From positions 468,620-532,619 of the forward strand of contig DAOPQC010000002.1 in the NCBI GenBank assembly GCA_035358815.1: a stretch of DNA of 64,000 bases, read 5' to 3'. This document shows positions 27,627 through 36,209 of the stretch, one piece after another (within the stretch, counting starts at the first letter, position 1; each line of letters opens with the position of its first letter). The notes beneath the pieces were generated by a model. It searched no databases. It had not been told where the DNA came from and was given only the letters and a program-made list of their open reading frames with translations. Both the position numbers and the translations under genes were made by a program. The DNA comes from Thermoanaerobaculales bacterium (GTDB lineage: Bacteria; Acidobacteriota; Thermoanaerobaculia; Thermoanaerobaculales; Sulfomarinibacteraceae).

Positions 27627-29459
27627 ATGGCACAGATCGGACTGACGGGCCTCGACCTCGCCATCATCGCCGTGTACCTGGTGGCGGTGACCGTCATCGG
27701 CCTCGCCGTGCGCCGGCGGGCGGCGAGAAGCGTCGAGTCCTACCTGCTCGGTGACAAGAGCCTGCCCTGGTACATGCTCGGCCTGTCCAACGCTTCCGGG
27801 ATGTTCGACATCTCGGGCACGATGTGGCTGGTCACCATCGGCTTCGTCTACGGCCTGAAGAGCATCTGGCTGCCCTGGCTGTGGCCGACCTTCAACCAGA
27901 TCTTCCTGATGGTCTACCTGTCGGCCTGGCTGCGCCGGTCGAACGTGACCACCGGCGCCCAGTGGATCGAGACCCGGTTCGGCACCGGCATCGGCGCCCG
28001 CCTGTCGCACATGGTGGTGGTGATCTTCGCGCTCATCGGCGGCCTCGGCTTCCTCGCCTACGGCTTCGTCGGCCTGGGCAAGTTCGTCGAGATCTTCATC
28101 CCGTGGGAGGTGGTCCAGCCCTGGATCGGGATCACGGTCTCGCCCGAGCACGTGCCCCACCTGTACGGCATCGTCTTCACCCTGGTCGCGGTGGCCTACA
28201 CCGTCCTCGGCGGCATGCGGTCGATCGTGCTCGCCGACGTCCTCCAGTACACCATCATGACCGTCTCGGCGGTGGTGGTGGCGGTGATCGCCATGACCGC
28301 CCTCGCCGCCAACCCGCTGGTGGTGCCCGACGGCTGGATGAGCCCGTGGTTCGGTTGGAACCTCGACCTCGACTGGAGCGGGATCATCGCCGAGGTCAAC
28401 CAGAAGATCGCCTCCGACCAGTTCTCGCTGTTCACCATCTTCTTCATGATGATGGTCTTCAAGGGAATCCTGGTCAGCGCGGCCGGGCCGGCGCCCAACT
28501 ACGACATGCAGAAAATCCTGGCCACCCGGTCGCCGCGCGAGGCCGCGAAGATGAGCGGCTTCGTCAGCCTGGTCCTGAGCCCGTCGCGCTACCTGATGAT
28601 CGCCGGCTTCATGGTGCTCGGGCTGCTGTTCTACGACCGGCTCGACCTGGTCGTGGGCGGCCAGATCGACTTCGAGCAGATCCTGCCGTCGGCGATCAAC
28701 GAGTTCGTGCCCGCCGGCCTGACCGGGCTGCTGCTCGCCGGCCTGGCGGCGGCCTTCGTCTCGACCTTCGCCGGGACCCTCAATGCGGCCCAGGCCTACG
28801 TGGTCAACGACCTCTACCACAAGTACATCGACCCCAAGGCCACCCACCGGCGCACGGTGCTGATCAACTACGCGAGCGGGCTGCTGCTGGTGGTCGTCAG
28901 CATGGTGCTCGGCTTCTATGCCGGCAACGTCAACAACATGCTGCAGTGGATCGTGTCGGCGCTGTGGGGCGCCTACCTGTCGTCCAACGTGCTCAAGTGG
29001 TACTGGTGGCGGTTCAACGGCTTCGGCTACTTCTGGGGCATGGTGGCCGGCATCGTCCCGGCGCTGGTCGCCCCGGCGATCTGGCCGCAGATGCTGCCGC
29101 TGTACTACTTCCCGCACCTGATGGCGATCTCGCTGGTCGGCTGCCTGCTCGGCACCTTCCTGACCGCGCCCACCGACCAGGAGACCCTGAAGACCTTCTA
29201 CCGCACGGTGCGGCCGTGGGGCTTCTGGGGACCGATCCGCCGCCTGGTCGAGGCCGAGGACCCGGCCTTCCGGCGCAACCGCAACTTCAAGCGCGACATG
29301 TTCAACATCGTGGTCGGCACCGCGTGGCAGACCGCCCTGGTGGCGCTGCCGATCTACTTCGTGCTGATGCGGTGGCAGGCGGTGGCGGTGACGGCGGCGA
29401 TCGTCGCGGCGACGATGGTCATCCTCAAGAAGACCTGGTACGACCGGCTCGAAGACTGA
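27627..29459 (+). CDS. Sodium:solute symporter (SSS family), mannan operon
   Basis: A 610-residue symporter with about 14 membrane segments. SSS signatures: SVESYLLGDKSLPWYMLGLSNASGMFD near residues 32-58, a YTVLGGMRSIVLADVLQY segment near 190, and GLAAAFVSTFAGTLNAAQAYVVND near 370. GGGGGGAGAC precedes ATG 27627. It is the first gene of an operon with the 2-epimerase (4-nt gap), GH130, GH27 and an acetylesterase, so the likely cargo is mannobiose or a related beta-mannoside. In Bacteroides fragilis the equivalent epimerase/GH130 genes also travel with a transporter. Confidence 0.93.
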   Translation: MAQIGLTGLDLAIIAVYLVAVTVIGLAVRRRAARSVESYLLGDKSLPWYMLGLSNASGMFDISGTMWLVTIGFVYGLKSIWLPWLWPTFNQIFLMVYLSAWLRRSNVTTGAQWIETRFGTGIGARLSHMVVVIFALIGGLGFLAYGFVGLGKFVEIFIPWEVVQPWIGITVSPEHVPHLYGIVFTLVAVAYTVLGGMRSIVLADVLQYTIMTVSAVVVAVIAMTALAANPLVVPDGWMSPWFGWNLDLDWSGIIAEVNQKIASDQFSLFTIFFMMMVFKGILVSAAGPAPNYDMQKILATRSPREAAKMSGFVSLVLSPSRYLMIAGFMVLGLLFYDRLDLVVGGQIDFEQILPSAINEFVPAGLTGLLLAGLAAAFVSTFAGTLNAAQAYVVNDLYHKYIDPKATHRRTVLINYASGLLLVVVSMVLGFYAGNVNNMLQWIVSALWGAYLSSNVLKWYWWRFNGFGYFWGMVAGIVPALVAPAIWPQMLPLYYFPHLMAISLVGCLLGTFLTAPTDQETLKTFYRTVRPWGFWGPIRRLVEAEDPAFRRNRNFKRDMFNIVVGTAWQTALVALPIYFVLMRWQAVAVTAAIVAATMVILKKTWYDRLED

Positions 29460-29463
29460 CGCC

Positions 29464-30678
29464 ATGGACCGACCGGCCCTTCGGGGCGCTATCGCCCGCG
29501 AGCTCGAGACCAACCTGCTGCCGTTCTGGCGCGAGCGCAGCCTCGACCACCGCCGCGGCGGTTTCATCGGCGAGATGGCGAACGACGGCACCGTTCGCGA
29601 GGATGCGCAGCGCGGGCTGATCCTCAACGCCCGCCTGCTGTGGACCTTCTCGGCGCTGTACCGCGAGCTCGGCGACGAGCGCGACCTGGCCCTGGCGCGG
29701 CGCGCGCTCGAGGCGCTCGAGACGGCCTTCCACGACCGCGAGCACGGCGGCTACTTCTGGCGGACCGATGCCGAAGGCCGCCCGCTCGACACCTCCAAGA
29801 AGGTCTACGGCCAGGCCTTCTGCATCTACGCGCTCGCCGAGCTCCACCGCGCGACCGGCGATGCGGCGGCCTTCGACGCCGCGACCGCGCTCCTCGGGCT
29901 GGTCGACCGCCACGCCCGCGACCCGCGTTTCGGCGGCTGGATCGAGGCCCGCGCCCGCGCCTGGTCCGAGGCCGACGACCTGCGGCTGTCGGACAAGGAC
30001 ATGGACGTCGCCAAGTCGATGAACACCCACCTCCACCTGCTGGAGGCGGTCACCAACCTTCACCGCGCGCGGCCGTCCGCAGCGACCGCCGAGCGGCTCG
30101 CCGAGCTGCTGGCCATCTTCGACCGCCACATCCTCGGCCCGGACCCGCTCGACCGGCACCTGCGCCCCTTCTTCGACGAGCGGTGGGACGTGTGCTCGGA
30201 CAGCTACACATTCGGTCACGACATCGAGGCGGCGTGGCTGCTGTCGGAGGCGGCCGAGGTGCTCGGCGACCCGCCGGCGCTCGAGAAGGCGACCGGCTGG
30301 GCCATCGACCTCGCGCGGACGGCGCTCGCCCAGGGCCTGGGCCCGGATGGCGGGCTCGCCTACGAGGGGCGAGCAGGCGAGGTGACCAACCGCGACCACG
30401 ACTGGTGGTGCCAGGCCGAGGCGGTCATCGGCTTCTGGCACGCCTTCTCGCTCACCGGCGAGCCGGCCTTCGCCGAGGCCTCGGCTCGCAGCTGGAGCTT
30501 CATCGACCGCTTCCTCGTCGACCGGGTCCACGGCGACTGGCACTGGCGGGTCAAGGCCGACGGCGAGGTCGACCGCGCCGAGCCCAAGGTGTCGGAGTGG
30601 AAGTGTCCCTACCACAGTGTTCGGATGTGCCTCGAGATGATGCGGCGTCTGGCCGACGCCGGTGGGGCGGCGCCATGA
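29464..30678 (+). CDS. Mannobiose/cellobiose 2-epimerase (AGE superfamily)
   Basis: A 404-residue (alpha/alpha)6-barrel protein. Features: AQRGLILNARLLWTFSAL (residues 46-63), KSMNTHLHLLEA near 180, SYTFGHDIEAAWLL near 245 and WKCPYHSVRMCLEMM near 380. These match cellobiose 2-epimerase rather than GlcNAc 2-epimerase. The enzyme converts the reducing-end mannose of beta-1,4-mannobiose to glucose, giving mannosyl-glucose. The following gene, GH130, uses exactly that product and overlaps its stop by 4 nt, which supports the assignment. Confidence 0.93.
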   Translation: MDRPALRGAIARELETNLLPFWRERSLDHRRGGFIGEMANDGTVREDAQRGLILNARLLWTFSALYRELGDERDLALARRALEALETAFHDREHGGYFWRTDAEGRPLDTSKKVYGQAFCIYALAELHRATGDAAAFDAATALLGLVDRHARDPRFGGWIEARARAWSEADDLRLSDKDMDVAKSMNTHLHLLEAVTNLHRARPSAATAERLAELLAIFDRHILGPDPLDRHLRPFFDERWDVCSDSYTFGHDIEAAWLLSEAAEVLGDPPALEKATGWAIDLARTALAQGLGPDGGLAYEGRAGEVTNRDHDWWCQAEAVIGFWHAFSLTGEPAFAEASARSWSFIDRFLVDRVHGDWHWRVKADGEVDRAEPKVSEWKCPYHSVRMCLEMMRRLADAGGAAP

Positions 30679-31865
30679 GGGTCCAGAGCTTCGGCGAGCG
30701 CAGAGGTGAGATCTTCGACGACTACGAGCGGCTGATCGCGCGGACGAACCAGCCGGAGGAGCGCAGCAATGGGGTGGTCCAGCGCTGGCGCCACCCGGTG
30801 CTGACCGCCGATCACACCCCGCCGTTCTGGCGCTACGACCTCGACGAGGCGACCAACCCGCACCTGCTGGAGCGGCTCGCGATCAACGCCGTGTTCAATC
30901 CCGGCGCGATCTTCCACGACGGCAAGTTCTGCCTGATGGCGCGGGTCGAGGGCGCGGACCGCAAGAGCTTCTTCGCGGTCGCCGAGAGTGAAAGCGGCGT
31001 CGACGGCTTCCGCTTCCGCGACCGGCCGGTCGTGATGCCCTCAACCGCCGACCCCGACGTCAACGTCTACGACATGCGCCTAGTCCGGCACGAAGATGGA
31101 TGGATCTACGGCCTGTTCTGCACCGAGCGCAAGGACCCGGCGGCGCCCCGCGGCGACCTCTCGTCGGCGGTGGCCCAGTGCGGGATCGCGCGCACCCATG
31201 ACCTTGAGACCTGGGAGCGCCTGCCCGACCTGCGGACGCCCTCGCCCCAGCAGCGCAACGTGGTCCTCCACCCCGAGCTCGTCGACGGCAGGTACGCCTT
31301 CTACACCCGACCGCAGGACGGCTTCATCGAGGCCGGTTCGGGCGGCGGCATCGGCTGGGGCCTGTCGGAGCGGATCGATCCTGCGGTCATCGACCGGGAG
31401 GTCATCGTCCACGACCGCGCCTACCACACCATCGCCGAGGTCAAGAACGGGCTCGGCCCGGCGCCGATCAGGACCAGCCGCGGCTGGCTGCAGCTCGCCC
31501 ATGGGGTGCGCAACACTGCGGCCGGGCTGCGCTACGTGCTGTACGCCTTCATGACCGCCATCGACGAGCCATGGCGCGTCATCCACGCGCCCGGCGGCCA
31601 CCTGCTCGCGCCCGAGGGCGAGGAGCGCGTCGGCGACGTCTCGAACGTGGTCTTCTCGTGCGGCTGGATCGACCGGCCGGACGGCGCCCTCTACATCTAC
31701 TACGCCTCGTCGGACAGCCGCTGCCACGTCGCGACGACCACCGTCGAGCGGCTCGTCGACTACTGCCGACACACCCCACCCGACCCGCTGCGGTCGGCGG
31801 CCTGTGTCACGCAGCGGCTCGAGCTCATCGAGCACAACCTCAAGCTGATGGGAGGTGAGCGATGA
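30675..31865 (+). CDS. GH130 4-O-beta-D-mannosyl-D-glucose phosphorylase
   Basis: A 396-residue five-bladed beta-propeller, the usual size of GH130_1. NAVFNPGAIFHDGKFCLMAR (71-90) and DVNVYDMRLV (128-137), with presumed catalytic Asp133, match mannosylglucose phosphorylases; YHTIAEVKNGLGPAPI, GWLQLAHGVRNT and YIYYASSDSRCHVATT complete the family pattern. It phosphorolyses Man-beta-1,4-Glc to alpha-mannose-1-phosphate and glucose in the cytoplasm. It is translationally coupled to both neighbours (ATGA at 30675 and at 31862). A mannooligosaccharide phosphorylase (GH130_2) is less likely given the epimerase partner. Confidence 0.93.
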   Translation: MRVQSFGERRGEIFDDYERLIARTNQPEERSNGVVQRWRHPVLTADHTPPFWRYDLDEATNPHLLERLAINAVFNPGAIFHDGKFCLMARVEGADRKSFFAVAESESGVDGFRFRDRPVVMPSTADPDVNVYDMRLVRHEDGWIYGLFCTERKDPAAPRGDLSSAVAQCGIARTHDLETWERLPDLRTPSPQQRNVVLHPELVDGRYAFYTRPQDGFIEAGSGGGIGWGLSERIDPAVIDREVIVHDRAYHTIAEVKNGLGPAPIRTSRGWLQLAHGVRNTAAGLRYVLYAFMTAIDEPWRVIHAPGGHLLAPEGEERVGDVSNVVFSCGWIDRPDGALYIYYASSDSRCHVATTTVERLVDYCRHTPPDPLRSAACVTQRLELIEHNLKLMGGER

Positions 31866-33088
31866 CGAGGGCATTGGCTGCGCTCGCGGTGGCCATCCTC
31901 GCCGTGGCACCGGCCGCACAAGCGCAGAAGTTCGAGGGCCTGGCCCTGACGCCGCCGATGGGCTGGAACAGCTGGAACCACTTCGCGTGCGACATCAGCG
32001 AGGAGACGGTGCGGCAGACCGCCGACGCCATGGTCGCCTCGGGGATGAGGGACGCCGGCTACCTCTACGTGAACATCGACGACTGCTGGCACGGCGAGCG
32101 CGACGCCGACGGCTTCATCGGGGCCGATCCCGGGCGCTTCCCCTCGGGGATCAAGGCGCTCGCCGACTACGTCCACTCCAAGGGGCTCAAGCTCGGCCTC
32201 TACTCCGACGCCGGCTGGAAGACCTGCGGCGGCCGGCCCGGCAGCCGCGGCCGCGAGTTCCAGGACGCCCTGACCTACGCCCGCTGGGGGGTCGACTACC
32301 TCAAGTACGACTGGTGCTCGACCGAGGGGCTCAGGGCCGAGGGCGCCTACCAGACCATGGCGGCGGCGCTCACGGCGGCCGGCCGGCCGATCGTGTTCTC
32401 GATCTGCGAGTGGGGCGACAACAAGCCGTGGGAGTGGGCCGGCGACGTCGGCCACCTGTGGCGGACCACCGGTGACATCACAGCCTGCTTCGACTGCGAG
32501 GTCGACCACGGCGACTGGTCGTCGTGGGGGGTGCTGCGGATCCTCGACTTGCAGGAGGGCCTGCGGGCCCACGCCGGCCCCGGCCACTGGAACGACCCCG
32601 ACATGATGGAGGTCGGCAACGGGATGAGCGAGAGCGAGGACCGGGCCCACTTCTCGATGTGGGCGATGCTCGCCGCGCCGCTGATCGCCGGCAACGACCT
32701 GCGGACGATGTCCGAGACGACGCGGTCGATCCTCACCAACCGCGAGGTGATCGCCGTCGACCAGGACCCGCTCGGCATCCAGGGTTTCCGCCACTCCCGC
32801 GACGGCGACCTCGAGGTCTGGTACCGGCCGCTCGCTGACGAGGACTGGGCGGTGTGCGTGCTCAACCGCGGGCCCGCACCGCGGCGGATCGAGCTCGACT
32901 GGCACGACGAAACGGTGTCCGACGAGCTGTCGGGCCGGCAGACGCTCTTCAACGCCAGGCTGTACCGGGTGCGCGACCTGTGGACCGGCAAGGACCTCGG
33001 CACCACCCGCCGGGTCCTCGACGCAGAGATCGGGGGCCACGACGTGCTCATGGTGCGACTCGCCCGGGTGCTGGACGCGGACGACTGA
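31862..33088 (+). CDS. GH27 alpha-galactosidase (secreted)
   Basis: A 408-residue protein. A signal peptide (residues 1-21, ending AAQAQ) precedes the GH27 barrel: LTPPMGWNSWNHFACDI, VNIDDCWHG, nucleophile Asp150 in YLKYDWC, and acid/base Asp near 247 in WNDPDMMEVGN. The C-terminal antiparallel beta domain ends the protein. It removes alpha-1,6-galactose side chains from galactomannan or galactoglucomannan. Coupling to GH130 by ATGA and position before the acetylesterase put it in the mannan operon, where it would act before import. Confidence 0.96.
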   Translation: MTRALAALAVAILAVAPAAQAQKFEGLALTPPMGWNSWNHFACDISEETVRQTADAMVASGMRDAGYLYVNIDDCWHGERDADGFIGADPGRFPSGIKALADYVHSKGLKLGLYSDAGWKTCGGRPGSRGREFQDALTYARWGVDYLKYDWCSTEGLRAEGAYQTMAAALTAAGRPIVFSICEWGDNKPWEWAGDVGHLWRTTGDITACFDCEVDHGDWSSWGVLRILDLQEGLRAHAGPGHWNDPDMMEVGNGMSESEDRAHFSMWAMLAAPLIAGNDLRTMSETTRSILTNREVIAVDQDPLGIQGFRHSRDGDLEVWYRPLADEDWAVCVLNRGPAPRRIELDWHDETVSDELSGRQTLFNARLYRVRDLWTGKDLGTTRRVLDAEIGGHDVLMVRLARVLDADD

Positions 33089-33101
33089 TCGGGAGGGCAG
33101 C

Positions 33102-35036
33102 ATGCGCTGGACAGTGACGCTGATCGCGTTGATCGCCATCTCGCAACCCGTTGCCGCCGAGCTTTCGGCGAGCAGCCTGTTCGGCAGCCACATGGTGCTG
33201 CAGCGCGACGCCGTGGTCCCGGTCTGGGGCACGGCGACGCCTGGATCACAGATCACGGTCGCGATCGCCGGCCACAGCGTCACTGCGGCTGCCGACCCGG
33301 CGGGGCGGTGGCGGGCCGAGCTCCCGGCGCTGGCGGTGGGCGGGCCGCACGCCCTGCTGGTCTCCGGCGACGGCGCCCGGATCGAGCTCGAGGACGTCCT
33401 GGTGGGCGACGTCTGGGTCTGCTCCGGCCAGTCCAACATGGAGTGGACGGTGGCCGACTCGATGCATGCAGCGCAGGAGATCGCGGCCGCCGATGATCCC
33501 GGCATCCGCCACTTCAAGGTGCCCAAGTCGTGGGCCGAGGTTCCTTCCGACACCCTCGCCGGCGGCGCCTGGGAGACGGCCGACCCGGCGCACGCCGGCG
33601 GCTTCACTGCGGTCGGCTACTTCTTCGCGCGTGAGCTGCGCCGCCACCACGCGGTGCCGATCGGCCTCCTCCATACCAGCTGGGGCGGCAGCCGCATCGA
33701 GCCCTGGATGAGCGCCGCCGCGCTCGGGCTGCCCGACACGGCGGTCGAGGGCCTGCTGGCCGCCGAGGCCGCGCAGGAGAAGGCAACGCTCGAGCGGGTC
33801 CGTGCCCGGATCGGCACGCTGCCGGAGAGCGACCACGGTCTGGTTGACGGGCGGGCGGTGTGGGCCGCGCCGGACCTCGACGACTCGGGATGGCTCGAGC
33901 TCGATGCGGCGAGGCTCTGGGAGGAACAGGGCTGGGAGGGGATGGACGGCATCGGTTGGTACCGGTCGAGCTTCGAGCTGTCGGCCGAGGAGGCGAAGGC
34001 TGGTGTCCGGCTCGGCCTCGGCCCCATCGACGACTGCGACACCAGCTGGGTCAACGGTCACCAGGTCGGCCGCACCGAGTGGGCCTGGAACCGGGCCCGG
34101 GTCTACGACGTGCCGCCGGAGACACTGCGCGCCGGCCGCAACGTGATCGCGATCCGGGTCGAGGACGGGGGCGGCGGCGGCGGCCTCTACGGCGGCGCCG
34201 ACGCCCGCTTCGTGGAAGCCGGTGGAGTGCGGCGGCCGCTGCCTGACCGCTGGCGCTTCCAGATCGGGTGGGTGAACGTCAACAGCGAGTCGCGCAAGAA
34301 CCAGGTGCCCACCGTGCTCTACAACAAGATGGTCCACCCGCTGCTGCCGTTCCCGGTCGCCGGCTTCCTCTGGTACCAGGGCGAGTCGAACGCCGGGCCG
34401 GGCGAGGCCTTCGAGTACCGGAAGCTCTTCGCCAACATGATCCGCCAGTGGCGCGCCGACTGGGGGCGCGGCGACCTGCCCTTCCTGTGGGTGCAGCTCG
34501 CCAACTTCATGGCGCCGGTCGACGAGCCCGGCGACAGCGACTGGGCGATGCTCCGCGAGTCGCAGTCGGCGGCCCTGGCTCTGCCCCGCACCGGCCAGGC
34601 GGTGGCGATCGACATCGGCGACGCCGCCGACATCCACCCTCGCAACAAGCAGGAGGTCGGCCGCCGGCTGGCGCTGGCCGCGCGCAAGGTGGCGTACGGC
34701 GAGAAGCTGGTGTTCTCCGGGCCCACCTACCGCAGCCACGAGGTGAAGGACGGCCGCGTCGTGATTGCCTTCGACCACGTCGGCGGCGGGCTCGCGGCGA
34801 GGGGCCGCAGCGACGGGAAGCTCGCCGAGTTCGCGATCGCCGGCGCGGACGGCCGCTTCGTCCGCGCCGAGGCGCGGATTGACGGCGACCGGGTCGTGGT
34901 CTGGAGCGAGCAGGTGGCGGAGCCGGCCGCGGTCCGCTACGCCTGGGCCGACAACCCGGCGGGAGCGAACCTGGTCAACGCCGAGGGCCTGCCGGCGTCG
35001 CCGTTCCGCTCGACGCCCGGGGGTAGCGGCCCCTGA
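33102..35036 (+). CDS. SGNH acetylesterase (sialate O-acetylesterase family, CE20-like)
   Basis: A 644-residue secreted esterase with a signal peptide ending near VAAE (residue 19). The SASA/SGNH nucleophile is Ser111 in VCSGQSNMEW. About residues 230-370 form an inserted beta-sandwich (a jelly-roll like that of GH2 sugar-binding domains, SWVNGHQVGRTEW). The second catalytic block FLWYQGESNAG and the DIHPRNKQEVGRR Asp/His pair follow. Family members deacetylate sialic acid, xylan or mannan. In this operon, O-acetyl galactoglucomannan is the likely substrate. GGGAGG precedes the start. The last codons form one arm of a 3'-end stem-loop. Confidence 0.9.
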   Translation: MRWTVTLIALIAISQPVAAELSASSLFGSHMVLQRDAVVPVWGTATPGSQITVAIAGHSVTAAADPAGRWRAELPALAVGGPHALLVSGDGARIELEDVLVGDVWVCSGQSNMEWTVADSMHAAQEIAAADDPGIRHFKVPKSWAEVPSDTLAGGAWETADPAHAGGFTAVGYFFARELRRHHAVPIGLLHTSWGGSRIEPWMSAAALGLPDTAVEGLLAAEAAQEKATLERVRARIGTLPESDHGLVDGRAVWAAPDLDDSGWLELDAARLWEEQGWEGMDGIGWYRSSFELSAEEAKAGVRLGLGPIDDCDTSWVNGHQVGRTEWAWNRARVYDVPPETLRAGRNVIAIRVEDGGGGGGLYGGADARFVEAGGVRRPLPDRWRFQIGWVNVNSESRKNQVPTVLYNKMVHPLLPFPVAGFLWYQGESNAGPGEAFEYRKLFANMIRQWRADWGRGDLPFLWVQLANFMAPVDEPGDSDWAMLRESQSAALALPRTGQAVAIDIGDAADIHPRNKQEVGRRLALAARKVAYGEKLVFSGPTYRSHEVKDGRVVIAFDHVGGGLAARGRSDGKLAEFAIAGADGRFVRAEARIDGDRVVVWSEQVAEPAAVRYAWADNPAGANLVNAEGLPASPFRSTPGGSGP

Positions 35037-35107
35037 GCGCGGCACTGACGCCATGCCATGAGCTGGCCGCTCCCCCCGCGCGTCGAGAGTGATGCGCTGC
35101 GCGCATC
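35011..35107 (+). repeat. 3'-end stem-loop element, copy 3
   Basis: Arm 35011-35031 (inside the last codons of the esterase) pairs with 35065-35085 at 18 of 21 positions around a 33-nt loop that holds the stop codon. The small palindrome GATGCGC/GCGCATC follows at 35091-35107. Sequence and order match copies 1 and 2 in the sense direction. Confidence 0.85.
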
Positions 35108-35188
35108 TCGAAACAGACGAAAGCTGAATGCAGTCTCAGACCAAGCGGGGCGGTCAGCGGGCTGGCAGAAGAGGTCAGTCGAAGGCCC

Positions 35189-35305
35189 TTGCCAGCGGCC
35201 GGCCACCGGCTATCTTCTCGACGGAACGACCCGGAGGTGAGCATGCCGCCGCACGCCGCTGTCCGATCGCCGTCCGCTGACGCTGCCCCTGGTCACTGCC
35301 GCTGA
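35189..35305 (+). other. Promoter-like site, strong RBS and 20-codon ORF; possible gene remnant
   Basis: TTGCCA (35189-35194), a 16-nt spacer, TATCTT (35211-35216), then GGAGGTGAGC and ATG 35243 open a 20-residue ORF ending at 35305. The peptide (Pro/Ala/His-rich) resembles nothing I know. It could be the head of a deleted gene or a leader peptide. The rest of the 35037-35357 gap, apart from the stem-loop, shows nothing. Confidence 0.35.
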
Positions 35306-35357
35306 TCGCTGTGATCTTCGCCGTGGATGCTGCCCCGCGGCTGACGCCCGCGGGTGA

Positions 35358-36197
35358 TCACTCGACGGAGGGATCGGCCGGGAGGCCGAGCTCGCGGTAG
35401 AGCTCGCGGCGGCCGGCCTTGTCGCCGTCGAGGATGCCGCGGGCGTAGCGGGCGACCTCGGCCGCGACGGCGCGCGGCACCACGATCACGCCATCCCCGT
35501 CGGCCACCACCACGTCGCCCGGGACCACCAGCACGCCGCCGCAGACCACCGGCCGATTGACCGACTCGATCTGGTTGCGGCCGGGCCGGATCCCGCGGCC
35601 GACGCCGCGCAAGTACAGCGGCACGCCCTCGGTCTCGACCTCGTCGGTGTCGCGGGCGGTGCCGTCGGTGACCACCCCGACCATGCCGCGCTGCTTCCAG
35701 GCGAGGATGTTGTACGAGCCGATCGACCCGACGTCGACGTTGTCCGCGTCGTCGAGCACCAGCACCGATCCCGGCCGCAGCAGCACGTCGAACGGCTCGG
35801 GCGAGAGCTCCTCGTACCACTGCCCCACCCAGCGGTCGAAGTCCGCAGCCTCGCGCCTGCCGGCCGGCGGCAGGTTGGTCGGCACGTAGCGCGCCGTGAC
35901 CGCGATGCCGACAAAGCGGTGGCGGTAGGTCGTGGTGTCCGTCCACAGCGGCCGGATCGCCCGGTCCACGAGGCCGACGTTCTGCAGGCCAGCCGCGTCC
36001 ATGCCGTCGGAGACGTCGGCCACCCGCAGGCCGGCGTAGAGCGCGATCAGGGCTTGGTCCTCCTCGGCGGTGAACACCGGCGTCGCGATGAAGCCCTTGC
36101 CGGCGCGCAGCTCCTGGAGCGCCGCCTCATCGGGTGGCTGCTGGGCCACCGCCGCAGCCGCTGCGAGCACCATCACGCCTGCAAACAGGATGCGCAT
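35358..36197 (-). CDS. Exported RraA/HMG-aldolase-like protein
   Basis: A 279-residue protein with a signal peptide ending AAAVAQ (about residue 19). The remainder is an RraA-family fold: DVSDGMDAAG near residue 65, GVVTDGTARDTDE near 180 (the Arg-Asp of the aldolase/RraA active site) and PGDVVVADGDGVIVVP near 235. Related enzymes are metal-dependent 4-hydroxy-4-methyl-2-oxoglutarate aldolases or RNase E inhibitors, normally cytosolic. An insertion of about 40 residues (TNLPPAG to WYEELSPEPF) splits the first half. ATG 36200 and 36197 are adjacent; the second has the better spacing from GGGGAGG. It is the last gene of a minus-strand run with a GH5 mannanase. Confidence 0.82.
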   Translation of the reverse strand: MRILFAGVMVLAAAAAVAQQPPDEAALQELRAGKGFIATPVFTAEEDQALIALYAGLRVADVSDGMDAAGLQNVGLVDRAIRPLWTDTTTYRHRFVGIAVTARYVPTNLPPAGRREAADFDRWVGQWYEELSPEPFDVLLRPGSVLVLDDADNVDVGSIGSYNILAWKQRGMVGVVTDGTARDTDEVETEGVPLYLRGVGRGIRPGRNQIESVNRPVVCGGVLVVPGDVVVADGDGVIVVPRAVAAEVARYARGILDGDKAGRRELYRELGLPADPSVE

Positions 36198-36209
36198 CAT
36201 GCCTCCCCA

